Made by a program: the position numbers and the translations under genes. The notes under the pieces were generated by a model. That model saw nothing but the letters and a program-made list of their open reading frames with translations, made no database searches and had not been told where the DNA came from. A stretch of 64,000 bases of DNA, taken from assembly GCA_031550975.1 (NCBI GenBank), contig JAVBOC010000001.1, positions 91,915-155,914 of the forward strand, written 5' to 3'. The stretch is from UBA947 sp031550975. Lineage in GTDB: Bacteria; Cyanobacteriota; Vampirovibrionia; Gastranaerophilales; Gastranaerophilaceae. Of this stretch, positions 56,466 through 63,910 are shown in pieces (position 1 is the stretch's first letter; each line of letters opens with the position of its first letter).

Positions 56466-56849
56466 ATGAAAATTAGTGAACTTAGAGAAAAATCAATAGA
56501 AGATTTACAAGCAGCAATTGTAGACTGGAAAAAGGATTTACTTACTTACAAAATCCAGTTGGCGACACACAAGCTTGAAAACACAGCGTTGATTTCTAAA
56601 GCAAAACGTAATATTGCGCAAGCAAAAACAGTTATTCAGGAAAAAGCTTCTGGTAAAGTAGTTGCCCCAAAAGCGGTAAGTGCTCCGAAAGTTAAGGCTG
56701 AAAAAGCTGCACCGGCAGCAAAAGCCCAAAAGACTGAAAAAGCTGAAAAGAAAGCTCCGGCAAAAGCTAAGGCTCCGGCAAAAGCTCCTGCTAAAGCTAA
56801 AACTGCAGCGAAACCAAAGGCTAAAAAAGCGGAGGTAACAAATGCCTAA
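56466..56849 (+). CDS. rpmC: 50S ribosomal protein L29 (uL29) with Lys/Ala/Pro-rich tail
   Basis: The first 66 residues are a full L29: MKISELREKSIEDLQAAIVD, WKKDLLTYKIQLATHKLENT and ISKAKRNIAQAKTVIQEKA. A further 60 residues are Lys/Ala/Pro repeats (KKAPAKAKAPAKAPAKAKT and similar), nearly doubling the length. L29 lies at the tunnel exit, so a flexible basic tail could contact rRNA, membrane or nascent chains. Overlaps rpsQ by 8 bases. Confidence 0.95.
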   Translation: MKISELREKSIEDLQAAIVDWKKDLLTYKIQLATHKLENTALISKAKRNIAQAKTVIQEKASGKVVAPKAVSAPKVKAEKAAPAAKAQKTEKAEKKAPAKAKAPAKAPAKAKTAAKPKAKKAEVTNA

Positions 56850-57087
56850 AAAAGAGAAACAAGGTGTAGTAGTAAGTAATAAAATGGATAAAACCATTGT
56901 TGTTAAAGTAGCAGATTACAATCCGCACCCAAAATACAAAAAAATTATGGAAACAAATAAAAACTATAAAGCTCACGATGTTAACAATGTTTGCAACGAG
57001 GGCGATACAGTAAGAATTATCGAATCAAAACCAATTTCGGGCGACAAACGTTGGACATTGCTTGAAGTTGTAGAAAAAGCGAAATAG
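56842..57087 (+). CDS. rpsQ: 30S ribosomal protein S17 (uS17)
   Basis: 81 residues: KQGVVVSNKMDKTIVVKVAD, HPKYKKIMETNKNYKAHDVN and CNEGDTVRIIESKPISGDKR, the S17 OB fold that binds 16S helix 11. The SD GGAGG lies within the end of rpmC. Confidence 0.97.
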   Translation: MPKKEKQGVVVSNKMDKTIVVKVADYNPHPKYKKIMETNKNYKAHDVNNVCNEGDTVRIIESKPISGDKRWTLLEVVEKAK

Positions 57088-57129
57088 GCGTCAAATACAA
57101 GACGTTATATCAATAAAAAGGAACAAAAA

Positions 57130-57498
57130 ATGATACAACAAGAAACAAGACTAGAAGTAGCAGATAATACAGGCGCAAAAGAACTCCTTTGCATACGTGT
57201 TATGGGCGGTTCAAACAAAACATTTGCAGCTGTAGGCGACGAAATCGTGGCTACTGTTAAAGATGCAACGCCAAACATGGGTGTAAAAAAGAGCGAAGTT
57301 GTAAAAGCGGTTATAGTCAGAACAAAAGCTGACATCAAACGTAACGACGGCTCAGTTATCAGATTCGACGATAACGCAGCGGTAATCATCAACAAAGACG
57401 GCAACCCACGCGGAACACGTGTTTTTGGACCGATTGCCCGTGAGTTAAGAGACAAAGGTTACATGAAAATCGTATCACTTGCACCGGAAGTTATCTAG
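57130..57498 (+). CDS. rplN: 50S ribosomal protein L14 (uL14)
   Basis: 122 residues: MIQQETRLEVADNTGAKELL, CIRVMGGSNKTFAAVGDEIV, VKKSEVVKAVIVRTKADIKR and NPRGTRVFGPIARELRDKGY, standard L14, in bridge B8 and the RsfS site. Confidence 0.98.
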   Translation: MIQQETRLEVADNTGAKELLCIRVMGGSNKTFAAVGDEIVATVKDATPNMGVKKSEVVKAVIVRTKADIKRNDGSVIRFDDNAAVIINKDGNPRGTRVFGPIARELRDKGYMKIVSLAPEVI

Positions 57499-57530
57499 TT
57501 CTTGGCGAGGAATGAGCCATAGAAATAGAT

Positions 57531-57556
57531 AATCCTGAACTTGTTTCAGGATCTGG
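57531..57556. repeat. half palindromic repeat between rplN and rplX
   Basis: AATCCTGAACTTGTTTCAGG, then ATCTGG; GTCATCCTGAAC family. Confidence 0.8.
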
Positions 57557-57600
57557 GTCTCTAAAACCTCAAAGAAATAAAAATAAAAAGGAAAGACAAA

Positions 57601-57939
57601 ATGGTAGACAAAAAGAAAAAAAGCTTACACGTAAAGACCAGCGATCGAGTAATCGTCCTTGCGGGTAAAGATAAAGGAAAAATCGGAAGCGTAAAGAAAG
57701 TTGATCCGACAGCATCAAAAATCGTTGTTGAAGGCGTTAACATGGTTACTAAAGCGCAGAAACCAATGCCTGCAGCGGGTATCCAAGGCGGCTTAATCAA
57801 ACTTGAAGCTCCAATGGATTCTTCAAAAGTTATGGTGGTTTGCCCGGCTTGTGAAAAACCAACCAGAATTAAAAACGAAGTAAAAGCTGGCAAAAAAGTT
57901 CGCGTTTGTAAAAAATGCAACGAGCAACTGGATATATAA
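57601..57939 (+). CDS. rplX: 50S ribosomal protein L24 (uL24), zinc-ribbon type
   Basis: 112 residues: KTSDRVIVLAGKDKGKIGSV (KOW motif), VEGVNMVTKAQKPMPAAGIQ and GGLIKLEAPMDSSKVMVVCP, with CPAC and CKKC pairs at the C-terminus forming a probable zinc ribbon, as in many bacterial L24 proteins. L24 starts 50S assembly. AAAGGAAAGACAAA precedes ATG. Confidence 0.97.
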   Translation: MVDKKKKSLHVKTSDRVIVLAGKDKGKIGSVKKVDPTASKIVVEGVNMVTKAQKPMPAAGIQGGLIKLEAPMDSSKVMVVCPACEKPTRIKNEVKAGKKVRVCKKCNEQLDI

Positions 57940-57986
57940 TCCGAGTAGGGTAAAACCTCTGAAAATCAAAGTAAAAGGATAAAAAA

Positions 57987-58538
57987 ATGGCAACAAAGAC
58001 AAAAAGTTTAAGACAAAGATACAAAGACGAAGTAATTCCTGCAATGCAGCAAAAATTCGGCTACAAAAACATCAACGAAGTTCCAAAACTTCACAAAATA
58101 GTTTTGAATATGGGTGTTGGTGAGGCTTCTAAAAATACAAAATTGGCAGAAGTTATTGAAGCTCAATTGACTAAAATCGCAGGTCAAAAGTCTGTTGTTA
58201 CAAAGGCAAAAAAATCAATCGCTACTTATAAATTGAGAGAAGGAATGCCTGTTGGAGCAATGGTTACTCTTCGCGGCGAAAGAATGTATGATTTCTTGCA
58301 AAAGCTAAACTGCGTAGTGCTCCCACGTATCCGTGACTTTAGAGGCATCAACAACAAAGCATTCGACGGACGCGGCAACTACACATTAGGCTTGAAAGAA
58401 CAAGCACTTTTCCCTGAAATCACTTATGAAGAAGTTGATTTGGTAAAAGGTATGAACGTTTCAGTTATCACAACTGCTGAAACAGACGACGAGGCACGTG
58501 AGTTATTAACTTTACTCGGAATGCCGTTCAAAAAATAG
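57987..58538 (+). CDS. rplE: 50S ribosomal protein L5 (uL5)
   Basis: 183 residues: LRQRYKDEVIPAMQQKFGYK, KLHKIVLNMGVGEASKNTKL, LREGMPVGAMVTLRGERMYD and RIRDFRGINNKAFDGRGNYT, diagnostic for L5, which binds 5S rRNA and P-site tRNA. Confidence 0.98.
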   Translation: MATKTKSLRQRYKDEVIPAMQQKFGYKNINEVPKLHKIVLNMGVGEASKNTKLAEVIEAQLTKIAGQKSVVTKAKKSIATYKLREGMPVGAMVTLRGERMYDFLQKLNCVVLPRIRDFRGINNKAFDGRGNYTLGLKEQALFPEITYEEVDLVKGMNVSVITTAETDDEARELLTLLGMPFKK

Positions 58539-58606
58539 GAGCGAGCAAAGGCTGGAGGGCTTGCAGAAGTGCAAGACCGCAACGCCGTTTAAAGCGAGCG
58601 ACGTAA
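58539..58606 (+). repeat. GC-rich structured spacer element after rplE
   Basis: Starts directly after the stop: GAGCGAGCAAAGGCTGGAGG, a CTTGCA-GAAG-TGCAAG hairpin, then ACGCCGTTTAAAGCGAGCGA. Same plan as the rpsS spacer element. Confidence 0.5.
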
Positions 58607-58637
58607 TAAAATTAAAATAATAAAATAGGAAAAAAAC

Positions 58638-58844
58638 ATGGCTAACAAAGCAATGATAAACAAAGAAGAACGCAGAATGAAACTTGCTGAAGCGGGTAAA
58701 TACCCAAAAGTAAGACTTCATAACAGATGCAGCATTTGCGGAAGACCACACGGTTTCCACCGTGACTTCGGCTTGTGCAGAATCCACCTTAGAGAAATGG
58801 CTCACAAAGGGCTTCTCCCGGGTGTAACCAAGGCTAGTTGGTGA
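58638..58844 (+). CDS. rpsN: 30S ribosomal protein S14 (uS14), zinc type with C-C-C-H ligands
   Basis: 68 residues: NKAMINKEERRMKLAEAGKY, RLHNRCSICGRPHGFHRDFG and LCRIHLREMAHKGLLPGVTK. Size and the CxxC pair show the short zinc-binding form, but the second pair is CRIH instead of CxxC, so the fourth ligand would be His. AGGAAAAAAAC precedes ATG. Confidence 0.95.
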   Translation: MANKAMINKEERRMKLAEAGKYPKVRLHNRCSICGRPHGFHRDFGLCRIHLREMAHKGLLPGVTKASW

Positions 58845-58850
58845 TTATTC

Positions 58851-58882
58851 GAGACTAGGCACTAGAGAATAGTGACTAGTCC
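58851..58882. repeat. short tandem repeat between rpsN and rpsH
   Basis: CGAGACTAGGCACTAGAGAAT, shortened here to its ACTAG-type units, then AGTGACTAGTCC. Confidence 0.65.
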
Positions 58883-58951
58883 TTATTTGTCATAAACTAT
58901 TTATTAAACTGTCAGACAGGAGTTCTGACAAGTAATGAAAGGAAAAAAACA

Positions 58952-59347
58952 ATGGTAACAGATCCAATAGCAGATATGCTAACAAGAATTAGAAATGCTA
59001 ATCAAGTTTCACACGAAAGCGTAGAAATGCCTTCTTCAAAATTGAAAGTTGAACTAGCAAAAGTATTAAAAGCAGAAGGTTTCATCACTGATTATAGTGA
59101 AGATGCTTCAGGTAAATTCAAAGTGCTTAAAATCACATTGAAATACGACGAAAAACGCAAACCGGTAATCACAAAACTTCAAAGAGTTTCAAAACCTGGT
59201 TTGAAAACATACTCAAAATCAAAAAATATCCCGCAAGTTCTTGGCGGTATGGGTATTGCGATTGTTTCAACAAGCAAAGGCTTGTTAACAGACCGTAAAG
59301 CTCGCAAAGAGAACCTTGGCGGCGAAGTTCTTTGTTACGTTTGGTAA
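58952..59347 (+). CDS. rpsH: 30S ribosomal protein S8 (uS8)
   Basis: 131 residues: TDPIADMLTRIRNANQVSHE, EMPSSKLKVELAKVLKAEGF and LGGMGIAIVSTSKGLLTDRK then ARKENLGGEVLCYVW, standard S8, which binds 16S helix 21 and in E. coli represses the spc operon. Confidence 0.98.
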   Translation: MVTDPIADMLTRIRNANQVSHESVEMPSSKLKVELAKVLKAEGFITDYSEDASGKFKVLKITLKYDEKRKPVITKLQRVSKPGLKTYSKSKNIPQVLGGMGIAIVSTSKGLLTDRKARKENLGGEVLCYVW

Positions 59348-59350
59348 TAA

Positions 59351-59425
59351 CCCACCTCGCCCCTTGAGGGAGAGGGAACAGTTCTAGCCGAGCAATGTGA
59401 GGCAAAGAAATGCGGGTGAGGGGTA
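59351..59425. repeat. C/G-rich palindromic repeat between rpsH and rplF
   Basis: CCCACCTCGCCCCTTGAGGG, AGAGGG at the left and GCGGGTGAGGGGT at the right; related to the insert in bioG. Confidence 0.75.
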
Positions 59426-59486
59426 CAGATGTAATTGATAGAAAGATCTGGACTCAATTAATAATATATCAAAAAGGAGAATAGAA

Positions 59487-60026
59487 ATGTCACGTATAGG
59501 AAAAATGCCAATCGAGATTCCATCAGGAGTTGAGGTTAAAATAGAAGATAACAAATTCACAGCAAAAGGGCCTTTGGGCGAAGAGTCTGTTGAATTCCGT
59601 CCTGAAATCAGCGTAAAAGTTGATGGAAGCCAAGTAATTGTTGAAAGAGCGGATGATTCGCGTATTGCCCGTTCACTTCACGGTCTTTCAAGAACTCTTA
59701 TGGCTAACGCTGTAAAAGGTGTTAAGGAAGGTTTCGAAAAAAGACTTGAAATCCAAGGTGTAGGTTACCGTGCGAATATGGAAGGTGCAGTTTTGAACCT
59801 TATGCTAGGTTTCTCACACCCTGTAAAAATCGATCCTCCAAAAGGGATTACGATTGCTGTTGAAGCAAACACAAAAATTTCTGTAAAAGGTCCTAACAAA
59901 CAAACAGTTGGCGACGTAGCAGCAGAAATCCGCGGTAAACGTCCACCAGAACCTTACAAAGGAAAAGGCGTACGTTACGAAGGCGAATTCGTAAGACGTA
60001 AAGCTGGTAAAGCCGGTAAGAAATAA
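59487..60026 (+). CDS. rplF: 50S ribosomal protein L6 (uL6)
   Basis: 179 residues: SRIGKMPIEIPSGVEVKIED, the first repeat domain, VKEGFEKRLEIQGVGYRANM and AAEIRGKRPPEPYKGKGVRY, the L6 signature near the GTPase centre. AAAAGGAGAATAGAA precedes ATG. A structured element starts 1 base after its stop. Confidence 0.98.
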   Translation: MSRIGKMPIEIPSGVEVKIEDNKFTAKGPLGEESVEFRPEISVKVDGSQVIVERADDSRIARSLHGLSRTLMANAVKGVKEGFEKRLEIQGVGYRANMEGAVLNLMLGFSHPVKIDPPKGITIAVEANTKISVKGPNKQTVGDVAAEIRGKRPPEPYKGKGVRYEGEFVRRKAGKAGKK

Positions 60027-60027
60027 A

Positions 60028-60121
60028 GCGTGAGCCGGTGTTTGCAGTGTCGGCTTGCGATTAGCAAGACGAGCAGGCAAACATAACGCAGCGCCGTAAC
60101 AATCTTTGATTGCACAGGCGC
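60028..60121 (+). ncRNA. structured 3'-UTR/spacer element after rplF
   Basis: GCGTGAGCCGGTGTTTGC, a CTTGCGATTAGCAAG hairpin, GCAAACA closing the first stem, then GCGCCGTAA, CAATC-TTT-GATTG hairpin and CACAGGCGC. It matches the element after the capsid gene (29766-29868, opposite strand) in order and conserved loops while stems differ in both arms. Confidence 0.6.
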
Positions 60122-60202
60122 GAAACAACATAGAAATAGTACAAAACAAAGCCCACATAAACCCTTAGAATTGCTAAGAAGGTTTGGGTGAAGGAGAAAG
60201 AA

Positions 60203-60571
60203 ATGATTAAAACTAAAATTAGAAAAACGCAGACACAAAAAAGACACAAGTCGATTCGTGTTAAACTTTCAGGCACAGGTGAATTCCCGCGCTTGGCAGT
60301 TTATAGAAGCACAAAACACATTTACGCTCAATTGATTGACGATGTAAATGGTGTTACATTGGCTTCAGCATCTTCTGTTGACCCTGAGTTGAAAGAAAAA
60401 CTTCCACACGGTGGTAACATTGAAGCTGCAAAAATTGTTGGCGAAGCGATTGCGAAAAAAGCGAAAAAAGCAGGAGTTGAGTGCGTGGTATTTGACCGTG
60501 GCGGATTCTTGTATCACGGTCGTGTAGCGGCTTTGGCTGACGCGGCTCGCGAAGCTGGACTAATGTTTTAG
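60203..60571 (+). CDS. rplR: 50S ribosomal protein L18 (uL18)
   Basis: 122 residues: KTKIRKTQTQKRHKSIRVKL, PRLAVYRSTKHIYAQLIDDV, NGVTLASASSVDPELKE and CVVFDRGGFLYHGRVAALAD, diagnostic for L18, which binds 5S rRNA. GAAGGAGAAAGAA decides for ATG 60203. It is the last gene of the operon: a terminator follows, and the usual rpsE-rpmD-rplO-secY are absent. Confidence 0.97.
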   Translation: MIKTKIRKTQTQKRHKSIRVKLSGTGEFPRLAVYRSTKHIYAQLIDDVNGVTLASASSVDPELKEKLPHGGNIEAAKIVGEAIAKKAKKAGVECVVFDRGGFLYHGRVAALADAAREAGLMF

Positions 60572-60596
60572 AACGCGAATAAAGTCTAAAGACAAG

Positions 60597-60622
60597 AAAA
60601 GAGGCCCTTGGGCCTCTTTTTT
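60597..60622 (+). terminator. strong terminator ending the ribosomal operon
   Basis: AAAAGAGGCCC-TT-GGGCCTCTTTT with a following T-run; perfect 11-bp stem. Confidence 0.95.
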
Positions 60623-60645
60623 ATTATAATTATGGCTAATTTATT

Positions 60646-60978
60646 TTACTCTATCACAGAGAGTGCAACGTTTTTAGGGGCGTTATGAATGCCTCCTTGG
60701 CTTTCTGCAGTCATGAATAAATCACACAAATCATCGGCCAATACCTTGGCACTTCTATCAGACTTATGATCAAAAACAATAAAGGTTCTTCCATTCGAAA
60801 TAAGTTGTAAACAATTGTTTATAATATCTACAACAAGTGTTGGAGTTGGCATTATAGCTTCCTGAACTAGGACTTTTCTGGCTGGATCAACGTAAGTGCT
60901 AAATCGCACCATCCCAGCTTTGAAGGCCTGTTGATTATTTATTTTTTGCGTGTTTGTTGTGTTTAAATTTATGCGCAT
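60646..60978 (-). CDS. small uncharacterised protein with N-terminal QQAFKAG tag
   Basis: 110 residues: MRINLNTTNTQKINNQQAFK, AGMVRFSTYVDPARKVLVQE, then a compact domain (NNCLQLISNGRTFIVFDHKS, KVLADDLCDLFMTAESQGGI). The N-terminus has the same build as the two proteins at 50066-50944 (short basic start, Asn/Gln-rich stretch, then [PQ]AF[QK]A). No function known. AAAGGAAAAATT precedes ATG. It converges on rplR across the terminator. Confidence 0.75.
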   Translation of the reverse strand: MRINLNTTNTQKINNQQAFKAGMVRFSTYVDPARKVLVQEAIMPTPTLVVDIINNCLQLISNGRTFIVFDHKSDRSAKVLADDLCDLFMTAESQGGIHNAPKNVALSVIE

Positions 60979-61073
60979 AATTTTTCCTTTCGTCTTTTTC
61001 TGATGATATAAAACTCCTAAATAAAAAAATTGCTAGTAAAGATTAAAAATAGATTAAGATTTGGTGTTAAGAC

Positions 61074-61102
61074 TTGTAAAAAAGTAGTAATTGTTTTAAA
61101 AT
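61074..61102 (+). promoter_or_regulatory. adhE promoter
   Basis: TTGTAA (61074-61079), 17-base spacer, TAAAAT (61097-61102), 25 bases before ATG. Confidence 0.6.
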
Positions 61103-61126
61103 ATTGCCAAGAACAAGGGAGGCGTT

Positions 61127-63778
61127 ATGACAGTTACTACCCCAGGTGAGTTAGAAGAATTAATAAAGAGAGTAAAAGCGGCACAGGAAAAGTTCGCTGA
61201 GTACAATCAGGAACAGGTTGATAAGATTTTTAAGGCTGCTTCAATGGCGGCGAATAAGGCGCGGATTTCACTTGCAAAAATGACGGTTGAAGAAACCGGC
61301 ATGGGCGTTGTGGAAGACAAGGTTATTAAAAACCATTTTGCCTCTGAATATATTTATAACAAACACAAAAACGCTAAAACTTGCGGCGTGATACGTGAAG
61401 ACAGAGTAAACGGCATAAAAGTTGTTGCTGAATCTTTGGGTATAATTGCGGGTATAATTCCGACTACAAACCCAACATCTACGGCGATTTTTAAGGCGTT
61501 AATCAGTTTAAAAACAAGAAATGCGATAATTTTTTCGCCACACCCGCGTGCGAAAAAGTCCACTGTTGAGGCGGCAAAAATTATTCTTGACGCGGCGGTT
61601 GCGGCGGGCGCTCCACAAGACATTATCGGATGGATTGACGAGCCTTCAAAAGAGTTATCAGAGTTGATTCTAAAGCACGAAGATATTGATTGCATCTTGG
61701 CTACAGGCGGTCCGGGGATGGTTAAGGCGGCTTATTCATCCGGTACTCCTGCTGTCGGTGTTGGACCGGGTAATGTGCCGGCAATTATTGATGAGACTGC
61801 TGATATTAAAATGGCGGTGTCTTCAATTATCATGTCAAAGACTTTTGATAACGGTATGATTTGCGCTTCCGAGCAAGAAGTCGTTGTTGTAAAAGAGGTT
61901 TATGACGAGGTTAAACGCGAATTTGAATACCGCGGCTGCAGAATCTTAAACGATGACGAGAAAGAAAAAACGGGCAAAATTATTTTTGGTGAAAACGGTG
62001 CTGTGAGTGGTCAAATTGTTGGTCAAAGCGCTTATAAAATCGCGCAAATGGCAGGATTTGAGGTCCCTGAAAAAACTAAAATTTTAATCGGTGAAGAAAC
62101 TGATTATTCAGGTAAAAGCCCGTTTGGATATGAAAAATTGTCTCCGATTTTAGGACTTTATAAGGCAGAAAACTTTGAAGATGCGGTTGAGATTGCACAT
62201 GGGCTGTTAAAACTTGGCGGCTTAGGCCACTCTGCGGCGCTTTATACAGACGCTAGTAAGGAAGAACCGGCTTGCACCCCGCTTGATAAAGGCGTTCAGG
62301 TTTGTAATTGCTGTGATGATTCTTCGCGTAATCGTATAAGATATTTTGCAGAAAAGATTCCGACTTGCAGATTGCTTGTTAACGCACCGTCTTCACACGG
62401 CGCAATTGGCGATCTTTATAACTTTAAATTAGAACCGTCTTTGACGTTGGGCTGCGGCTCTTGGGGCGGAAACTCGGTTAGCGGAAACGTTGGAATTGAA
62501 CATTTATTAAACTACAAAACTGTAGCTGAAAGGAGAGAGAATATGCTCTGGTATAAATTACCGCCGAAAATTTACTTTAAACGCGGTGCGACGGACCTTG
62601 CTCTGCGCGAATTAGAAGGCAAAAAGCGTGCGTTTATCGTAACGGATAGATATTTGTTTAACTCAGGCATTGTAAGCTCTGTAACAAACGTGCTTGATGA
62701 GATTGGCGTTGACTATCAGATATTCTTCGATGTTAATCCTGACCCGGATATTGCGACAATTAATGAGGCGCTAAATATAATCAGGCCTTACGAGCCGGAC
62801 GTGTTTATCGCACTTGGCGGCGGTTCTCCGATGGATGCAGCTAAGATTATGTGGCTTATGTATGAACAGCCTGAAACCAGTTTTGAAGATATTGCAATGC
62901 GGTTTATGGATATAAGAAAACGTATCGCACATATTCCTGAATTGGGTAAAAAAGCGCAGATGGTTTGCATCCCGACGACTTCAGGTACGGGGTCTGAAGT
63001 TACTCCGTTTGCGGTTATCACTGATGAGAATACTCATATTAAATATGCGATTGCGGATTACGCGCTGACGCCAAATATGGCAATTATTGACCCGAACTTC
63101 GTTGATAATATGCCGCAAGGACTGACTGCAGCGGGCGGCGTGGATGCACTTGTTCACTCACTTGAGGCTTATGTTTCTACGCTTGCGACAAACTTCACTA
63201 ACTCAAATGCGTTAGAAGCGATTAAATTAATTTTTAAATATCTTTTGCGCTCATATAACGAGGGCGCTGCTGACCCGTTGGCACGTGAGAAAATGCACTA
63301 TGCCGCAACCATTGCGGGTATGGCGTTTGCAAATTCGTTCTTGGGCATTTGTCACTCAATGGCGCACAAATTGGGCGGCGCATTTAATATCCCGCACGGT
63401 TTTGCCAATGCACTTTTAATTGAGCAGGTTATCAAGTTTAACGCGAATGATTGTCCGACAAAACAAGGGACTTTCCCGCAGTATACTTTCCCAAAAGCGA
63501 CAGAAAGATACGCGCAGATTGCTGATGAGTTGAAACTTGGTGGTGCAAATGATGATGAGAAAACGAAACTTCTTATAAGCGCGATCGCAAAACTCAAATC
63601 TGATCTTGGAATTCCTGCTTCAATCCGCGAATACGGAGTGGATGAAAAAGAGTTTTATGCAAAACTTGACGAGCTTGCTGAACTTGCTTTTGACGATCAA
63701 GCAACCGGTGCAAACCCGGTATATCCGCTGATTGAGGATATCAAACAACTTTACATAAACGCCTACGAAGGGAAATAA
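61127..63778 (+). CDS. adhE: bifunctional acetaldehyde-CoA / alcohol dehydrogenase AdhE
   Basis: AdhE reduces acetyl-CoA to ethanol in two NADH-dependent steps and regenerates NAD in fermentation. The N-terminal half is an aldehyde dehydrogenase (GIIAGIIPTTNPTSTAIFKA, CILATGGPGMVKAAYSSGTP, VGVGPGNVPAIIDETADIKM) with the catalytic Cys 246 in DNGMICASEQ; the C-terminal half is an iron alcohol dehydrogenase (FIALGGGSPMDAAKIMWLMY, CIPTTSGTGSEVTPFAVITD, GICHSMAHKLGGAFNIPHGF with the metal His residues). 883 residues, full length. GGGAGGCGTT precedes ATG; single gene after its own promoter. AdhE marks an anaerobic life style. Confidence 0.98.
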   Translation: MTVTTPGELEELIKRVKAAQEKFAEYNQEQVDKIFKAASMAANKARISLAKMTVEETGMGVVEDKVIKNHFASEYIYNKHKNAKTCGVIREDRVNGIKVVAESLGIIAGIIPTTNPTSTAIFKALISLKTRNAIIFSPHPRAKKSTVEAAKIILDAAVAAGAPQDIIGWIDEPSKELSELILKHEDIDCILATGGPGMVKAAYSSGTPAVGVGPGNVPAIIDETADIKMAVSSIIMSKTFDNGMICASEQEVVVVKEVYDEVKREFEYRGCRILNDDEKEKTGKIIFGENGAVSGQIVGQSAYKIAQMAGFEVPEKTKILIGEETDYSGKSPFGYEKLSPILGLYKAENFEDAVEIAHGLLKLGGLGHSAALYTDASKEEPACTPLDKGVQVCNCCDDSSRNRIRYFAEKIPTCRLLVNAPSSHGAIGDLYNFKLEPSLTLGCGSWGGNSVSGNVGIEHLLNYKTVAERRENMLWYKLPPKIYFKRGATDLALRELEGKKRAFIVTDRYLFNSGIVSSVTNVLDEIGVDYQIFFDVNPDPDIATINEALNIIRPYEPDVFIALGGGSPMDAAKIMWLMYEQPETSFEDIAMRFMDIRKRIAHIPELGKKAQMVCIPTTSGTGSEVTPFAVITDENTHIKYAIADYALTPNMAIIDPNFVDNMPQGLTAAGGVDALVHSLEAYVSTLATNFTNSNALEAIKLIFKYLLRSYNEGAADPLAREKMHYAATIAGMAFANSFLGICHSMAHKLGGAFNIPHGFANALLIEQVIKFNANDCPTKQGTFPQYTFPKATERYAQIADELKLGGANDDEKTKLLISAIAKLKSDLGIPASIREYGVDEKEFYAKLDELAELAFDDQATGANPVYPLIEDIKQLYINAYEGK

Positions 63779-63846
63779 TTACAACATTTTCCCGGCAGTT
63801 GAGTAATAGAATATGCTAATTAACAGAGCTACCCAAAGAGCTACCC

Positions 63847-63875
63847 TTGTATAGTTCAACAAGATATGTTATAAT
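63847..63875 (+). promoter_or_regulatory. promoter of the right-hand prepilin gene
   Basis: TTGTAT (63847-63852), 17-base spacer, TATAAT (63870-63875). Just upstream AGAGCTACCC is repeated directly (63824-63846). Confidence 0.75.
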
Positions 63876-63910
63876 AGTATAATATTATTGAACAATCTGC
63901 TGGAGGCTAT

